Source: Hirudo medicinalis (Eukaryota > Annelida > Clitellata > Hirudinida > Hirudinidae). From it: 64,000 nt of DNA. Each line of letters begins with the position of its first letter. Position 1 is the first letter of the stretch. Position numbers and translations under genes: made by a program. The notes beneath the pieces were generated by a model, which saw only the letters and a program-made list of their open reading frames with translations, did no database searches and was not told the DNA's origin. The stretch covers positions 13,577 through 77,576 of the forward strand of contig MPNW01000193.1 of the NCBI GenBank assembly GCA_011800805.1, written 5' to 3'. Shown here one piece after another: positions 47,801 through 61,650 of this stretch.

Positions 47801-50800
47801 CGTCGCAAAGACCATTGACATTAACCTTACATAAAAAAAAAACTAATACTCTTGATAAAACTTAAGCAGCCAGTTACGGTAAGACTTGAAATTCGAGATG
47901 CTTCCACTTGAAACTTACTTCTGTGTGTTTTTGGTCAAAGGCATGATCTTGCAAAGGGTTCAGATCGGGAAGTAGAGACGCCGAGGAGGACGACATTGAT
48001 ATGTTTTGATGCGGCATGGGAGGCGGGGTGAGCGACTCTGTTTTCATGATGTATGGATTTTTACGAGATGTCCCGGGAAGATCTGTCGGAAAGAAAACGA
48101 ATTTGTTAACCGGCCAGTAATTTGTTCGTCGAAAAAGTAACCTCAATCAATCATTCGATGTTCAATTAATGCTACGGATTATCAACCAGTGAAACTATTT
48201 TTTGCAATTTGTCCTTCAAATTATGGGTAATTAATTGATTACGCTCCAATGCAAACGGACACGTAACATCACTCATCTAATTTCACCCAATGGTTTTATG
48301 GGTTTTTTTTAACACCGAAACAGTCGGTGACCGTGTTATAAAACAATCGGTTTATGCCGATTTATGTTTCATTCTTTTTCACTCCGAAGCAAGCAGCGAC
48401 GGCATTAAAACACACCGCACCTCGCCCCCGTCCATCATCAGACAATGATTCATGTCTCGTGAAGATGATCTGTTGACGTAACTGTCACTCAATAATCACC
48501 AGAGACTAATTACATCCACTAAAAAATCCATTCTGTGGCTTCATCTTCCTCTCACCTTTTTAGTCATGCCAATTCATGCCCGTCCAACGATATTCTCAGC
48601 TCCTAATGCTTTGAACCGTATTCATTTCTCCTTAACAACTCAAAGAGCCTAATGCTCTCATGAAGAGATGTGCAAGAAAAGATAGTTCAATATTTGCAAT
48701 TATTAGCAATTATAAACCATATTTGGTGTTAGAATAGCAATAGTGACATGACTACAAATGAGCATTACATGAAGAAATGCGATGAAGATCGATGGATTGT
48801 TATGGATGGAATGGATATAAAGAGCATATGTGGACGTGTTGTAATTTATTAGTATTGTAATTACAATTCTAATGTGATGAAATGCCACGCAACATTCAAC
48901 GACTCGTGCCAATTTTTAGAAGGTTTACTATAGATTTCGTCGAGAAAACCATGACCATTGAGAAACATTGCAATGATAACTAATGTTAATTAAATATAAA
49001 TGATGATAGTAATAATAATAATAACAATAATAATAATATTACTATTATTCATTAATTATTTTTATTAAACTACTGATAAGATCCCTTGTAAGATTAATCG
49101 TGACCTAATGAAAGCTCCTATGGGTAGCAGCTGTTGATCACGTTTAGTTAAAAAGCAACTCTAAATTGAAGATCCTGCTTAGCCGCATGACTCATGGTTG
49201 TTTGCAGGCAGCCATTCATTAATATTCAGGAGCTTCGACTTCAGCAACAAGAAAAGCTGTTGCAGATCACGACAACGTTCTACTCCCAATCCATCACTGA
49301 TTCTGAGTGAAACCGGCTCGTCAACATATGTTCATCAAACAATGTCATTTTTGGCAATTACCGATCCCGTCTCAAATGGTTCGGCATTTTAGCCGGCCGG
49401 GTAAGAATTAAAACTAAAACTAGACGAAGAGGTGCTTACCTTGTAAGGAAGCAGGCATGTCGTTCAGTGGCATCAGATGAATATTTGCTCTGTCTTGCAT
49501 ATTCATAAAAAGAGAATCGCCGAAGTTACTGCCGTTGTTGGCCGACACGAACGGCGAGCTCGTCCCTGGCACCTTTCGGCCGTGGACGAGCCTTCCTTGC
49601 GGGTCCGACTGAAGTTGTTTCAGCTCCATGCCCTTCTTGATTCTATGCATTTCAAGATCCTTCTGGATTTTGTAAATTCTATCAGCAAGCAAGCTGTAAT
49701 ATTCATCCTGTGGAGTTGTAAATTGAATTTAATGCAACAAATGGGGAAGCAACGAAGGCAGCCAATGAAGTCAAAGAAACTACATCCCAATAAATTTGTC
49801 GTAAAGATGAGGTTAATTAAGTATTACATAGAATGTGATATTTAGAATTAAATTCTTAACATAAATGCAAATACTAATGCAATTGCAGCAAGAAAATTTG
49901 TAAATATAACATCTCATGACTTTCCAGTCCAATTAGAGTTGTAACACAAAATCGATATGAGATATTTTTGTATTCAAGAAGCTTAAATTTAGTTAAAATA
50001 CATTCAATTGTTCATGCACTTATCAGTTTATGGCAAAGAAAATGAAACTTTCTAAATCAAAAAGGAAGTCACGTCATCATTACGACAAATAAATCCTAAA
50101 ATAAATCACATAAGATTAACTGGAACCATCATAATCATCATTACCAAGATCACTACCCTGCTATCTGCTTTGTCGAAATTGTCTCCCTCTACCTTTTTGG
50201 CATAGTTGACGAGGTTCTTGATTTGAGGGTGTTTCAACAAGTCGTTGTTCTCACTCGGGGGCATGATAGCCTGCACCCTGCAACAAAGTTCAAGGTCACA
50301 TTAGAATCATCAGTGGCAAGATTAACCAACTGTTTTGTCAACACATTCTGAAGTAAACAAAAAATGTTTCAAGATATAAAAATTCCATTAAGCCAATGAT
50401 AGCTAATAACAATTAATAACCATGACCAGTAGAAAATATCTGATTGCTGACTGTCCAGCATGGTAAAAGATGTGAAAAATCTTACACCCTGAGATGGTTT
50501 CAACAAAAGGTTTTGATTGGACTGAGGATGCCAGTAGTTTTCAGTTTGTTTTGACTAAAAACCATTTAAGAAATTGAAATCTCTAGTTTGAGCTATATTA
50601 GGATGTGACAATCGGCTACAAGTGCCCAGAAATGAATAGAATGAAAACCGCATGAAGTAGAGTTGAGAGGATGCAATTCTCTGCTACTCTCTAAATTGGT
50701 TTGCACAGAAAGAAATGTTTTGGCAACATTATGTATTAAATTACCACAGTTCTCCAATTTCTGAGCTCCTTTTTTATGCACCCTAAAGGTTTTGATGAAC

Positions 50801-53800
50801 AACATAAACAAACATGGAAGTGGCAAATCTTCAGAGATTGATTGACTGGATTTTATTGAACAGTCATAGAAAACAAAACCAGACCATATAAAATCACAAA
50901 ATTGTTTATGACCAAAAGGACATAGTAGTGCTTTTGGATGACCTATAATAAAAGCTAGTTTTTTTTTTGTAAAAAAAAACACAAAATAGCAATTTAGAGG
51001 GCAAAAAAGCATCAGGTAGTTTATAAATATAAATGTATATAAAGCAAGGATTGAGTAAACAACAAGAATATCTAAGATATAAATTTAAAGAAAATTTTAA
51101 AAAAATGCAAATTACAATCTCTTGACGAGATGGTTCCTCAGGTCATCAGTCACACTGGCATGCCATGGCTTCATCATCGGCTTTCCAGTTGAGGACGTGC
51201 TAGTGTTGTTGATAGTAATGATGCCAGACTGATTGGAATTGACTGACATTGCTAACCCTGTCAAAAATCAGTTGAGGGGTATATAATAATGTTTACTAAT
51301 TGCTGTTCATTGTGGCAAATTAGAATTATACTTTTAATTAGATACAGAGAATGAACATGGAATGAACATCCACCCATTACAAAATTATATGGCATTACTC
51401 GGAAGGTAGCCAAACGATTAAAATGAAAACATCATTCGACCTTCACCAAGGTTTGGCGACGGAAGAATGTTGTTGGAAGCATTGTCGAGGAAGCCCATGT
51501 GGTTGTTCGTCATGAAGTTGAAGCCGCTGCTGTTGCCGCTGTTGTTGTTGTTGTCGCCGCAATGCCTGAGGGGCGAGCAGATCATGCAGTCGGGCTTGCA
51601 ACAGTTCCTCCAGTGGGCAATGATTTGTCTCGATGTCGAGCAATGCATCACTACGCAACATATAGGACACAATTCGACTGAATGATAATATATAATTATT
51701 AAACAACAATAATAATAACATAACGGGACCGGAAAACAAGAAAGTCTTGCGTTATTTGGCACGACCATTTGCGAGCTTCAATTTAAGATTTCACTCCATT
51801 CTTGGAATTTTTATGTATTTAATGAGGAACTGGTCGTAAAAGTTCCAAATTAATCAAAGTAATTGAATCTCATGGAGATTCAGCAGAGTTAAATATTGCT
51901 ATCCTTGCTTTTTATTTCCAAGTTCCATTTTGAATTATTTTCAGCCAATTTATGGCTATTAATTAATTGTTGTATTAGTTACTGAAATTTTGTATTATTG
52001 AAACTATTGATAACACATATAACCAATAACATATTGTAACATCGCATTGCCAATGCGACGCAAGAATTACAGACCGACAGCATCGTTCGACGTACGTAAA
52101 ATGCACGAGCATGAACAAGATGCATGCATCACAAAAGACAAGAACATTCATTCACTTTTGCAGTTCTTTCCTTCGTTGCAGGTCGACATGTGCTTCAAGA
52201 CATCTTTCATGAGAGGGCACTGAGGCAGGTTGCACGATTTGGTCGGAGTCTGACAGTTGCCATCCGGACTGCCCTGCTGCTCCCTCCTTTGGCACTTGTA
52301 GGCATGGAGCAGGAGTACGAGTTGCCTTTGGATAAGTTTTTTCTTCACGCTGATAGCATCTCCGGACATGTTCTGGTTCGAAGGAGACGGCCTTGTTGCT
52401 ACCACCTGGAGAGGCTGGAATCATAGAAATCTCTCTTTGTCATCTTAATCTAGTAGCGATCGAAAAATGTATTCAACTCAGCTGACAGCTGTCAAGCAAT
52501 AAAATAAAATCTGTACTAGCAAGTAAATGTTAAAATGACATAGATTAATAATAAAAAAATTAATGTTTAGTTAATTATAATAATAGGTTAACAATTTTAA
52601 AAAATAATGGCAAAATATAATTGTTTTGCATATGAGGTTGCTTTAAACTAATCAATACCTTTCATGACAATGTATTTCATGAGGATTGCCAATTTTATAA
52701 GGCTAATAATTATTTCCTTCAAATTTTGTTTTCAAGAGAGAAATTACACAAAACTACAAAAAAAAGACTGTGCAGCAAGCAATGAGAAGTGCATCAAATG
52801 AAAAAGTATTACTTTGATCTAAACCATGCTGCACAACCAATAAAAAAATAATGGCAGAAAAAATTATCGATTTTAAACTCATAAATAAAATATTAAAAAG
52901 TGTTATTACGATAAAAGAACAAAAACAACCATCGAAAAATGGGAAAAAATGTAAAACATGTAAAATAAATTTCCAAAGCTTTAAGGAGAGAAATCTCTTT
53001 ACTGAATATGAGAACATTCCACCGGAGTCCTTGGCAGTATTGAGGGACACGACCCTCACCGGGTTCATCCCTGTCGGAGGCACGAGCGGAAGCATGTGGG
53101 GGGTCGGTTGCGACGACTGAACTGAAGAGTTGAAGGGTCGCTTCTGTCCGACCTTTGCCTGACCTTTCGAGCCACCGAGACCGTCAACTAGAGTAGGACT
53201 AGGGGAGAACGTGCTCATCTGGTGATGGGTGGAGCCATTTCCGAACGAAAATGAAGGAGAATTGGTCTGAAGTCTTGGATCCATCTTGTTAAGTGACTTT
53301 GGCATCTGAAAGTTGGTGGAAGGGTTGTGATCCATCAACAGAACTCTGTCTGCAATGACTTTCTGAGAGCCGACCCATGCACTTTGATTCTCAGCAGTCG
53401 ACGGATTAGAAGTGGAAAGGAACATGTTGTTGCCATTGTTGACATAACCGGAGCCTGTCGATGCTGGAAATAAGTTGTTGGCTGAAAGAGGAGGACAGTT
53501 GATGAGCGACAATTCATCAGGAAGGTTGGAATTCAAGCTTAGTGCTTCTGCAAGCCAAAACCAACAAAAACATTTAAGACATTTTACAATTGCTAAGTGA
53601 GTCAGCATTAAGAAAGCACCTACAGCTTCTTTTCCTTAAGGAAATGATGCTAAACTCAGTTTGTGCATAAATCTGATTTTTGTAATTAGGCTGAGCAAGC
53701 ATTGGCTTCATTTACTGATATGTCAGCTATGTTTAGAATTACAGTAAAGTGGACAAATAATTGAAGTTATTAAACCAGCTTTTTCATTTGGTTTCATTTT

Positions 53801-54596
53801 TTTTTCATTTTCATTTATTTTTTAACTATAAATTAGAAGCTGTAGTGATATACCTGTAATTTCATCTCACTAGAAAAAAATAATAGTACAAAATGATCAG
53901 AAAATAACTACGTATATATTAAGTAAGGATTCATGTAAGAGTGAAGTTGTCAAAGTTTTCTTGTGCACGTAGCACTTACTGAGCATTACCTTAATTAATA
54001 GCAATTGTCACCAAAATATGATTATAAACGATTAATTCCCACCATCTGTTGAATCTATTCTTGATCTCTTAGGATATGGTTCTCCAAATTCATCCATGAC
54101 AAGTTAATGATGCAGTACATGAATCCACAGATATCCAATTAATTGCAGTTACATACTCCGTAAGTCTAAAAATCAATATTTTCCTTTAAGAATTTTCGTC
54201 GCCAAAGGTTTTTGACCTTGATATGCAAATAAAAATAAATAAATGGTATACTAAATGAGGAAAACACGGCTCCAAACTGAGATATTTAAAACTAAGTGAA
54301 ATTTTTTTAATCGCAGCAAAAGACACTTAGTGAGTAAAAATATGTCAAAATATACATTCGATCGACGATTACTACCAATTTCAATCAATAAAAAGGAAGA
54401 TATCCAAAGAACAAGATCACGTATATAGGACAAGCTGTGCATAAAAGTTTGTTTATACGAACCAAATAGTCCCAACTAAAAACGGTATCGCTCAACACAA
54501 AAAAGAATACGCCAGCGATAATCGATTAACAGAAGTAATCTATAGGAACATCCTAAACGTCAACGGAATACCTGCCCCGCTCTCACTCCTGATCAT
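38889..54596 (-). CDS. CREBBP: CBP/p300 histone acetyltransferase and coactivator
   Basis: Twenty-seven exons in phase, about 2,326 residues (human CBP 2,442): 54596-54572 (tentative start), 53547-53003, 52414-52156, 51650-51447, 51257-51116, 50277-50157, 49707-49440, 48082-47919, 47724-47662, 47375-47222, 47068-46589, 46324-46206, 45882-45712, 45491-45334, 44887-44810, 44667-44611, 44535-44390, 44291-44209, 43866-43661, 43517-43404, 43084-42919, 42788-42588, 42288-42115, 42034-41732, 41645-40841, 40775-40627, 40514-38889. Domains in order: L-P-D-E-L motif, TAZ1, KIX, bromodomain (A-W-L-Y-N-R-K), RING/PHD, acetyltransferase ([19 protein letters not shown]), ZZ, TAZ2, nuclear coactivator-binding domain, and a Gln-rich tail of ~500 residues. 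KIX keeps D-E-Y-Y and I-Y-K-I-Q-K, which bind phospho-CREB in vertebrates. It acetylates histones and bridges transcription factors in the nucleus. Invertebrates usually have one gene for CBP and p300, so the symbol names the family. Confidence 0.96.
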
Positions 54597-56702
54597 TTAT
54601 TTTATGATTATTACGCTCTAAGATGGCGATATTTCGATGATACATTTTCCGGTCACATGTAAAATTTCTCGAATTTGGATTGGTTTACATTTCATGAATA
54701 TTAAGCAGCAACAAGAAAAAAAATTGGCAACATCACGGGATCTCAAAAGCGAAAATCTTAGTTTGTGCTGCTTTTTTTTTTATCTTAAACATATTATGTC
54801 GTAGTGGTAACAAGTTTGTTAAAATGAAATGCCTAATAATATAAAAATTTTAGAGTTTTAGACTTAAAGTCATCAATAATTGAACGAAAACTAGCTTTCT
54901 CCAAAATGTTATCAAGAAAATGGTGTCTCTAATTTTAGTTTGTAACAAAACTTTTCAGAAGTTCATGCTAATGGCAACAGCAGATGTTGAATACTTTTTC
55001 ATTGATGGTTCGACCTGGGTGATGTAACAATAAAATCGAAAATGTCAGCTAATTTTTATGTATATATCCATTCAAAAATTATAAAAATAAATTAAGAAAC
55101 TTAATAATAAAACAAAAGCTTTCAACTTGAAATATATAAGATCTAGTTTGTTTTGTTTTTTATCGAGTAAAAGAAAGTTGAAGTAAAAAAAGTGAGTTGT
55201 TGTCATGCAAATATCTGTTTAATAATAATAGAATAAAATCAAGTCAAAATTGAAGTTTATAGCCCAAATATGTGAAAGTTTATACTTTTTAAGAGCTATC
55301 TTTCTGTGTAGCTTGATTGATAAAAATATGTACAAAATATCAAATTAAAAAAAAAAGCAAGCAAATAAAATTTAACACAAGCTATTAGCTTAGTTAAGTC
55401 TATCTTTTAACGAAAGTGTAATGTGATAATTTAGTAGCAAATATGGATTTGGTGCATTTATTTAACAGCTTGGAATCGCTTTTTAGCAATCGCAATTGCA
55501 AACATTTCTCGAACCTTTTGTCCTGTCCCCAATTTATTTTCGAAACCTGTTATACTTGATACTAAATACAGATATGATGTAATACTTACAAATTAAATAA
55601 AATATCTCCAAGATTATTTCAAGGACATTGTAATCAAATTTTGAAATATTTAACCACATCTTTACAATATTTGTCTGACGTACATTAAGCCAGGGATATT
55701 TCAAATGGGCTTAGTTCAACCCTTCCAGAATTCTCCGAAATTAGCTGACGACCCTTTTGTCACGTCAATCTCTATTTCTAAGATGTCATGCTTTAATAGC
55801 TTTTCTACTCAATAAAAATCGGGAAAGGGGCTGGGAGCGAATTGAATGAATTATTCAGTTAAACAGTTATAAAATTAAGTATGTAAAGTTACTTGCGCCT
55901 AACAATTAGAAAATGATAAACACACTTTTTATGTGAATAAATATTTTGTATGCCAAAGTTTTATATACCATATTTGTAAATAATAACCATTACTGTTTCT
56001 TAAGGACTTCGTAAATAATTACAATACCATTTTGAGACATAACTAGAACCCCATTATTTTAAGCACGGCACATAAATCTGATTAATCCCAATGACCAAAT
56101 AATGATTAAAGTAATGTTTAATATTCTTTCTGATATTTAAATAACGTTCAGATTATGAAATATCTAGAATACATAAATAAAAAATTAAAATTTTGAATTA
56201 TCAAAAGCATAAGGCGACTGGAACGTGACCTAGAATTTTTTAAGTTACGTAATTGCAATTAAGTAAATATTTACAAAATAGCTTTAAAAAAAACGTTATC
56301 ATCAAACTTTATTTTCTCTATTAACGTTATAACTTTTTATAAACTTAAAAAATAAATATAACTTAAAATACTTAAAATATACTTAGTGCACAAATAACAT
56401 AACGAAACATTAAATGTTGTATTATTATAACTTTGTTCTTAAACGTGTTCTAAATTATTTGCTTCTTGAAATTAAAATCATTCAACGATTTGCATCAATG
56501 GAAAAGTGACACTTAGTTGTACCTTCACATTTTATGTCTAGAAGTTCTGGTATTTGTAGCCTGTTCGTTCGTTGACTTTAGAAGGAAGGTCTTAAGGTAT
56601 TAGCGATGAATTTGGGCAGTTTTATAGTTATTTGTTAATATAATTTGGGTTTTATTTTTCCCTATTCGACCTAAATTAATTACGGATTTTTGTTCAGCTG
56701 AG
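54597..56702. promoter_or_regulatory. Divergent intergenic region between CBP and the Gly/Pro-rich gene
   Basis: The two genes start ~2.1 kb apart in opposite directions, so both promoters must lie here. The region is very AT-rich with no open exon. The plus gene probably has a 5' UTR intron: TTTTTGTTCAG ends 5 bp before its ATG. No TATA box or other core element can be assigned with confidence. Confidence 0.4.
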
Positions 56703-58197
56703 ATGTCATTCAACTATCCAATCGGTAAGGCCGTGCCACCTCCATCTGGTGGAGGGGGAGGGGGAGGACCAGGTTGGGGCCCTCCTGGAGCACCTAGTGG
56801 TTGGGCTCCACCCTCAAATGCTTGGGGTGGTGGTTCTGGGGGCTGGGCCCCTCCACTGGTGCTTGGGCTGCTCCTACAGGGGCCTGGGCTGCTGGAGGAG
56901 GAGGAGGAGGAGGAGGCTATTCAGGAGGGGATATCCCCATCAGGTATGATCAGTTCATAACAGTTTTTGCCCTGAAGTGAATGTAGGTAGTTGTATGCTT
57001 GAAATATTTCATTATCAGTTTTGAGTTGAGTTTTGAGTAACTTTCATTTTTGCTTCTTAAACATGCAGACCTCTCTGTTCAAAGCTCTCCAGTTTCATTT
57101 ATTTCTTAGTTGCACTTTTTCATTTTTTGTTAAATTGGAAAGGACCTGTGTATCCACCGTCGGGCCCTGGAAGTTTTCCATCTCATCCAACTCACCCTGG
57201 CTATCTGCCAGGCCCTTATCCAAATCATCCTCCATACCATGGAGGTGGTTCAAGTGTCTATCCACCAGCTATGGGTGGTCCTTATCATCCTCCAGGTGGC
57301 AGCATGTACCCTCCTCACGGTGGAAATGTTTATCCTCCCGGTGGTAGCTCCTATCTTCCCTCGCCACCAAATGTCTTTCCTTCAGCTCCTCCTGGATATT
57401 CACCTTATCCAGGTATTTGAAACAGCTCTGCAGAACTTGATTTCAATATCTGGTAAATCAGAACAATTACTGCCTGCCAATGGTTTATTGCATGTTCTTG
57501 GAGACTTCGGCTGATTCGGTTTTTTGATTGGTTTTTTGTTCAATGTCCTTTGTTTGTATCTATCTGTCAGTGCTTGTTATTTTGTATTTCCTATGAAATT
57601 TAATTCACTGTGATGGATTGAATTTGACTTATTCAAATTGGTTATGGTAATTTTATAAGTGAAACTTCAGATTCAACTTCATAAATTATTACTTGACATT
57701 TTTACAAACATCGAATGATAGCTAAAACGACTGCATTCATTTTGTTTAGTGTTCATTCAGTTAATGTGTTATTATACTGCAATTACCTTTGTTCAGTTCT
57801 CCACTGCTGTTGTTTTTGCACTTGTGATGGTTATGGGGTGATATGAATTGTTTATTTATCACTTGCAGTTGTTTTGCGCTAATAAACAAAACTAAAACCG
57901 TACGTGAGAGTTGTTTTTTAGCGAGAATAATTAAGAAGGCAGCAAGCAAGCTGTAAGAAATGTCTAACAGAATACTTCTCTAGCTGAAATTTGGACATCT
58001 AACACTAACAGATTAATGATTAGTTTTATAATTGAGATTTTGCAACCACTCCAAATGGTAGTTTTAAATATATCTGAAACATCCCGTGCAATAAAAATAG
58101 TGCAGGAATTTTGATGCTGCAGGAAGGAATCTGCATGTTTTGCTTGAATCAAAGTAAGCTGCAAGCATTAACATATTTGATTGTTTNAGTAATAACG

Positions 58198-58241
<44 letters not shown>

Positions 58242-58245
58242 TAAC

Positions 58246-58279
<34 letters not shown>

Positions 58280-58983
58280 GTAATAATAAATATAACTCCG
58301 GCCTGAGAACCACAGTATTATCCAAACTGTGCCATCAAAGGCCTTACGGGGGGTCTCATTTTAAGTGCAGCTCAAAAAACAGTTTAAATCAGTTGAGTTG
58401 TCTGGGCGTCCTCTGACAGTTAGACAGTTCAATTTGTGTGACGTAACAAGCTTGTTACGTAATATTATAATATAATATAATAATAATAATAATAACAATG
58501 ATGATGATAACAACAATAACAATTATTATTTTCTTTTCCTTAGTTACTGGAGAGGTGAACACATGGATAGGTGGACGGACGGATGGATAGAGGGGCGGTT
58601 GAATGGATGGATGGATGGATGGAAAGATGATCAATTGAATGAACGAAAGAAGGAATGAATGAATGAAAGCATGAAATAATTTGCTCTGTACCTACAGATA
58701 CTGTACCACTGTGAATAGTAACCTATGAGTGTGTAATTGTTATGATGTGAGTGTGTGCATGTGAAAAGTACCCCCCCTAACCTAGAGCAGCCCTCGTCCC
58801 GTAAAAACCACAAGTTAATCGCTCGATTCCTTTGAAGTTCTGAACGTTGTTGTTCAGCTGCCGAATCTGAGATGAAGATTCAGTCCATCTCGATGATTGT
58901 GAAACCATCTCATGAATTCTTGTATATTAATAATATTATTATTGTTGTTGTTATTATTCATCTTCTTCTTATTATTATTATTG

Positions 58984-59026
<43 letters not shown>

Positions 59027-59383
59027 TTAATGACTATATTATTGTATATCATTACGTTAAAACATAAAACTCCGATATATATATCGTAATGATCCGACAA
59101 CAACAACAACAACAACAACAACAATAATAATAATAATAATAATAATATCATTTTATCGTAGTACCATAACAACATCATCATCATCATCATCATCATTATT
59201 ATTAGTAAACGATTAAATTATTTACTCTGAATAATTGTTATTATTACTAATTGTTATTAATATTATTTTATTGTTGCTATTGTTGATGATATTGCGCAAT
59301 TTTGCAATTAAGTGATTACGCAACAATGTAATTACAGGCTTCGTCAACGGATGACGTATCTGTGTCATCGAGGTGCTATTAAG

Positions 59384-59442
<59 letters not shown>

Positions 59443-59464
59443 TATTGTTGCTGCTGCTGCTGTT

Positions 59465-59495
<31 letters not shown>

Positions 59496-59989
59496 TTGTT
59501 GTTGTTGTTGTTGTTGTTGTCGTCGTCGTTGTTGTTGCTGCTTGTAATTATAATAATAATAATTATTATTTTGGTTATTATTATTATTATTATTATTATT
59601 ATTGTAATACAATAATAATTTACATAAAATAGTTTCTGCTCCCGATTATTTATTCAAGTTCCTGCAATTACATCATAATTATAATATATTTATTACGGTT
59701 ACATTCCTCAGCATGCCATAGTCGTCATCAAACCAATGTTTACAAGGTGCCCGGATGTACGTCATCGGTGTGTGTTAACATGTGCTAACGAAACTCAACG
59801 TCAACACCAACAATAATAATAATAATGACAATAATTACGATAATAATAATCATAATAATTACAATATTCATAATAATAACCATAATACTAACAATATTCA
59901 TAATAACCACAATCATAATCACAATAACAAAAAGTAACAACAATAACAATAATCATAATAACAACACTAATCATAATCATGACAATAAC

Positions 59990-60029
<40 letters not shown>

Positions 60030-60463
60030 CAAAAACGTAAGTCTCGGCACGTCACCATTCACAAAAAGAGGAGTTAACAATGGCCGATTACGCCGCATAG
60101 TTGAGTTGCAAGTTCAATAACTAAGAACAACAACAATATTTTTAGGAGTAATAATTAATAATTATGATAATTAATTAAAGATATGAATGTGATAATCACT
60201 TGTAATGATTATGATAATTATAAGGTTAGTTATTAGTTATGATAATTAATAATATTTATTTATGATGATGATAATGATGATGGTGATGATCATTTTTTAA
60301 ATTACTAATCAAGGTAGTCAGTATTAGTGGCTGGTAATGAGCCTGTCATTATATTTAATAACAGATTAATCATAATAACTACATATTAATAATTTAATTA
60401 TTATATTAATTATTAATTAATTTATTAATTTAATTAATTAATTCATTATAACAATATTATAAC

Positions 60464-60494
<31 letters not shown>

Positions 60495-60659
60495 GTAGTA
60501 TTTGTATTTAGCCAATCTCTTGAGTACCTTAAAGTATCCGAGCAGGATGTTAAGCTACTCAAAATCGTTCTGCCATTTATGTAGCGCACCTAGCCGGCAT
60601 TACGACTGTTACCATTACCGCCGCATATAGGAAGCAACCCGTTCGGCCAACCTGCAAAC

Positions 60660-60705
<46 letters not shown>

Positions 60706-61650
60706 TATTTTATTATTATTATTATTATTCATAACACTTGTTTTGCCAAACCTGGTCTTTCTTAGCAACAAAATCTTTCTTCATATCCATGAACTCCTGT
60801 ATACTAACCTTTCTTTGATATATTAGGGTTTAAAATGGACTTAAAATGCTTTATTTTTGTCATGCTTGAATTTATGTTTGGAACTGGTGCAGATGCAATG
60901 CTATCTATTTTTTTCTGTGTTTACTTTGTTAAATCCATCTCAATAGTAAACTTGTTAATGCTATTGAAATCTCCATCAGGAGAGAAGTTTGGAGAGCTGC
61001 ACTTCTTTTCTGCATTTCTCTGCTGCTTAAATGACATTATTGAGTGTAGGAAGGTTTTCTGTCCCACTTAAAGCAAAATTTGGATCGAGCTGCTGGCTGG
61101 TCTGAGCTGAGTTATGCATTGTGGGTGTGATGTAGTGACTAAGAATAAAGAAGATTATGCTGACAATTACCGATATGGTGTCATGTCTTTAACAGGCTTA
61201 ATAACGTTAGTCGCCGTTATCCTTTGAACTCAGTTTTAGCCATCCTACCATTTAATTACTCCATTGCACTCCTTATACGTCAAAAGAAACAAAACACTGC
61301 TTTATTGTCTGTTGAGCCATGGTGACTGAAGATGCCATGTTATTGCATTGATATTAAATTATTGCATCAATTTAATGGTGTTAATCAATCGCAAATTGTG
61401 TTGGCAGGTTAATGACTCTCTTAGGTATACACTTTAATTTGTTGCTTCAAATAAATCTTCAACTGTCAAAAAATGAGTTTGATTACTCGTACAATACTTT
61501 TGATCGCCATGTGGAGCGATTGTTTTCACTCGTTGCAAGCTTTTGCATATTTTTAATTTAAGAATGTATGTTTAATTAAAATATGCTTTTATTTTTTTCT
61601 AGGAGGAGAACAGGTCTATGAACCTCAATCTGTTTCCTCCGTAGCATCAG
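56703..61650 (+). CDS. Gly/Pro/Tyr-rich protein, N-terminal exons (annexin A7/A11-like or PEF-like)
   Basis: Three exons in phase: 56703-56943 (ATG, M-S-F-N-Y-P-I-G-K), 57143-57412 and 61603-61650; the last donor GTGAGC leads out of the window. The product so far is low-complexity: a Gly run, W-A-P-P and G-W-G-P-P words, then many Y-P-P, G-G and H-P-P repeats, then G-E-Q-V-Y-E-P-Q. Such N-termini occur in annexins A7 and A11, where calcium-binding repeats follow, and in penta-EF-hand proteins such as peflin. The decisive C-terminal domain is not in the window. Exon 1 reads into a Leu/Glu-rich stretch, whereas another frame of the same DNA gives G-A-W-A-A repeats (see findings). Phases of exon 1 (1), exon 2 (1,1) and exon 3 (1,1) agree. 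Confidence 0.6.
58187..58187. other. Single undetermined base
   Basis: The only n in the window, just before an AAT repeat. It marks an assembly or base-call weakness. Confidence 0.98.
58198..60735. repeat. Microsatellite field in an intron
   Basis: Dense simple repeats in the 4.2-kb intron of the Gly/Pro-rich gene: AAT/AAC at 58200-58277, GGAT/GAAT tetramers at about 58560-58675, ATT at 58928-59030, CAA then AAT at 59098-59150, ATT-TTG-CTG compound at 59382-59600, AAT/AAC at 59808-60028, AAT at 60465-60495 and ATT at 60660-60730. Poly-Leu, Ile and Asn frames here are by-products. Confidence 0.9.
60569..60657 (-). mobile_element. tRNA-derived SINE, truncated copy C
   Basis: On the minus strand the sequence has GGTTGGCCGAACGGGTTGC, GGCGGTAATGGTAACAGTCG and GTGCGCTACATAAATGG, the same blocks as copies A and B. 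It lacks the second half. An ATT microsatellite adjoins it. Confidence 0.7.

Noticed and set aside
59312..59632. Poly-Ile/Val and poly-Leu frames
   Set aside because: Simple ATT/TTG/CTG repeats; all three frames are open.
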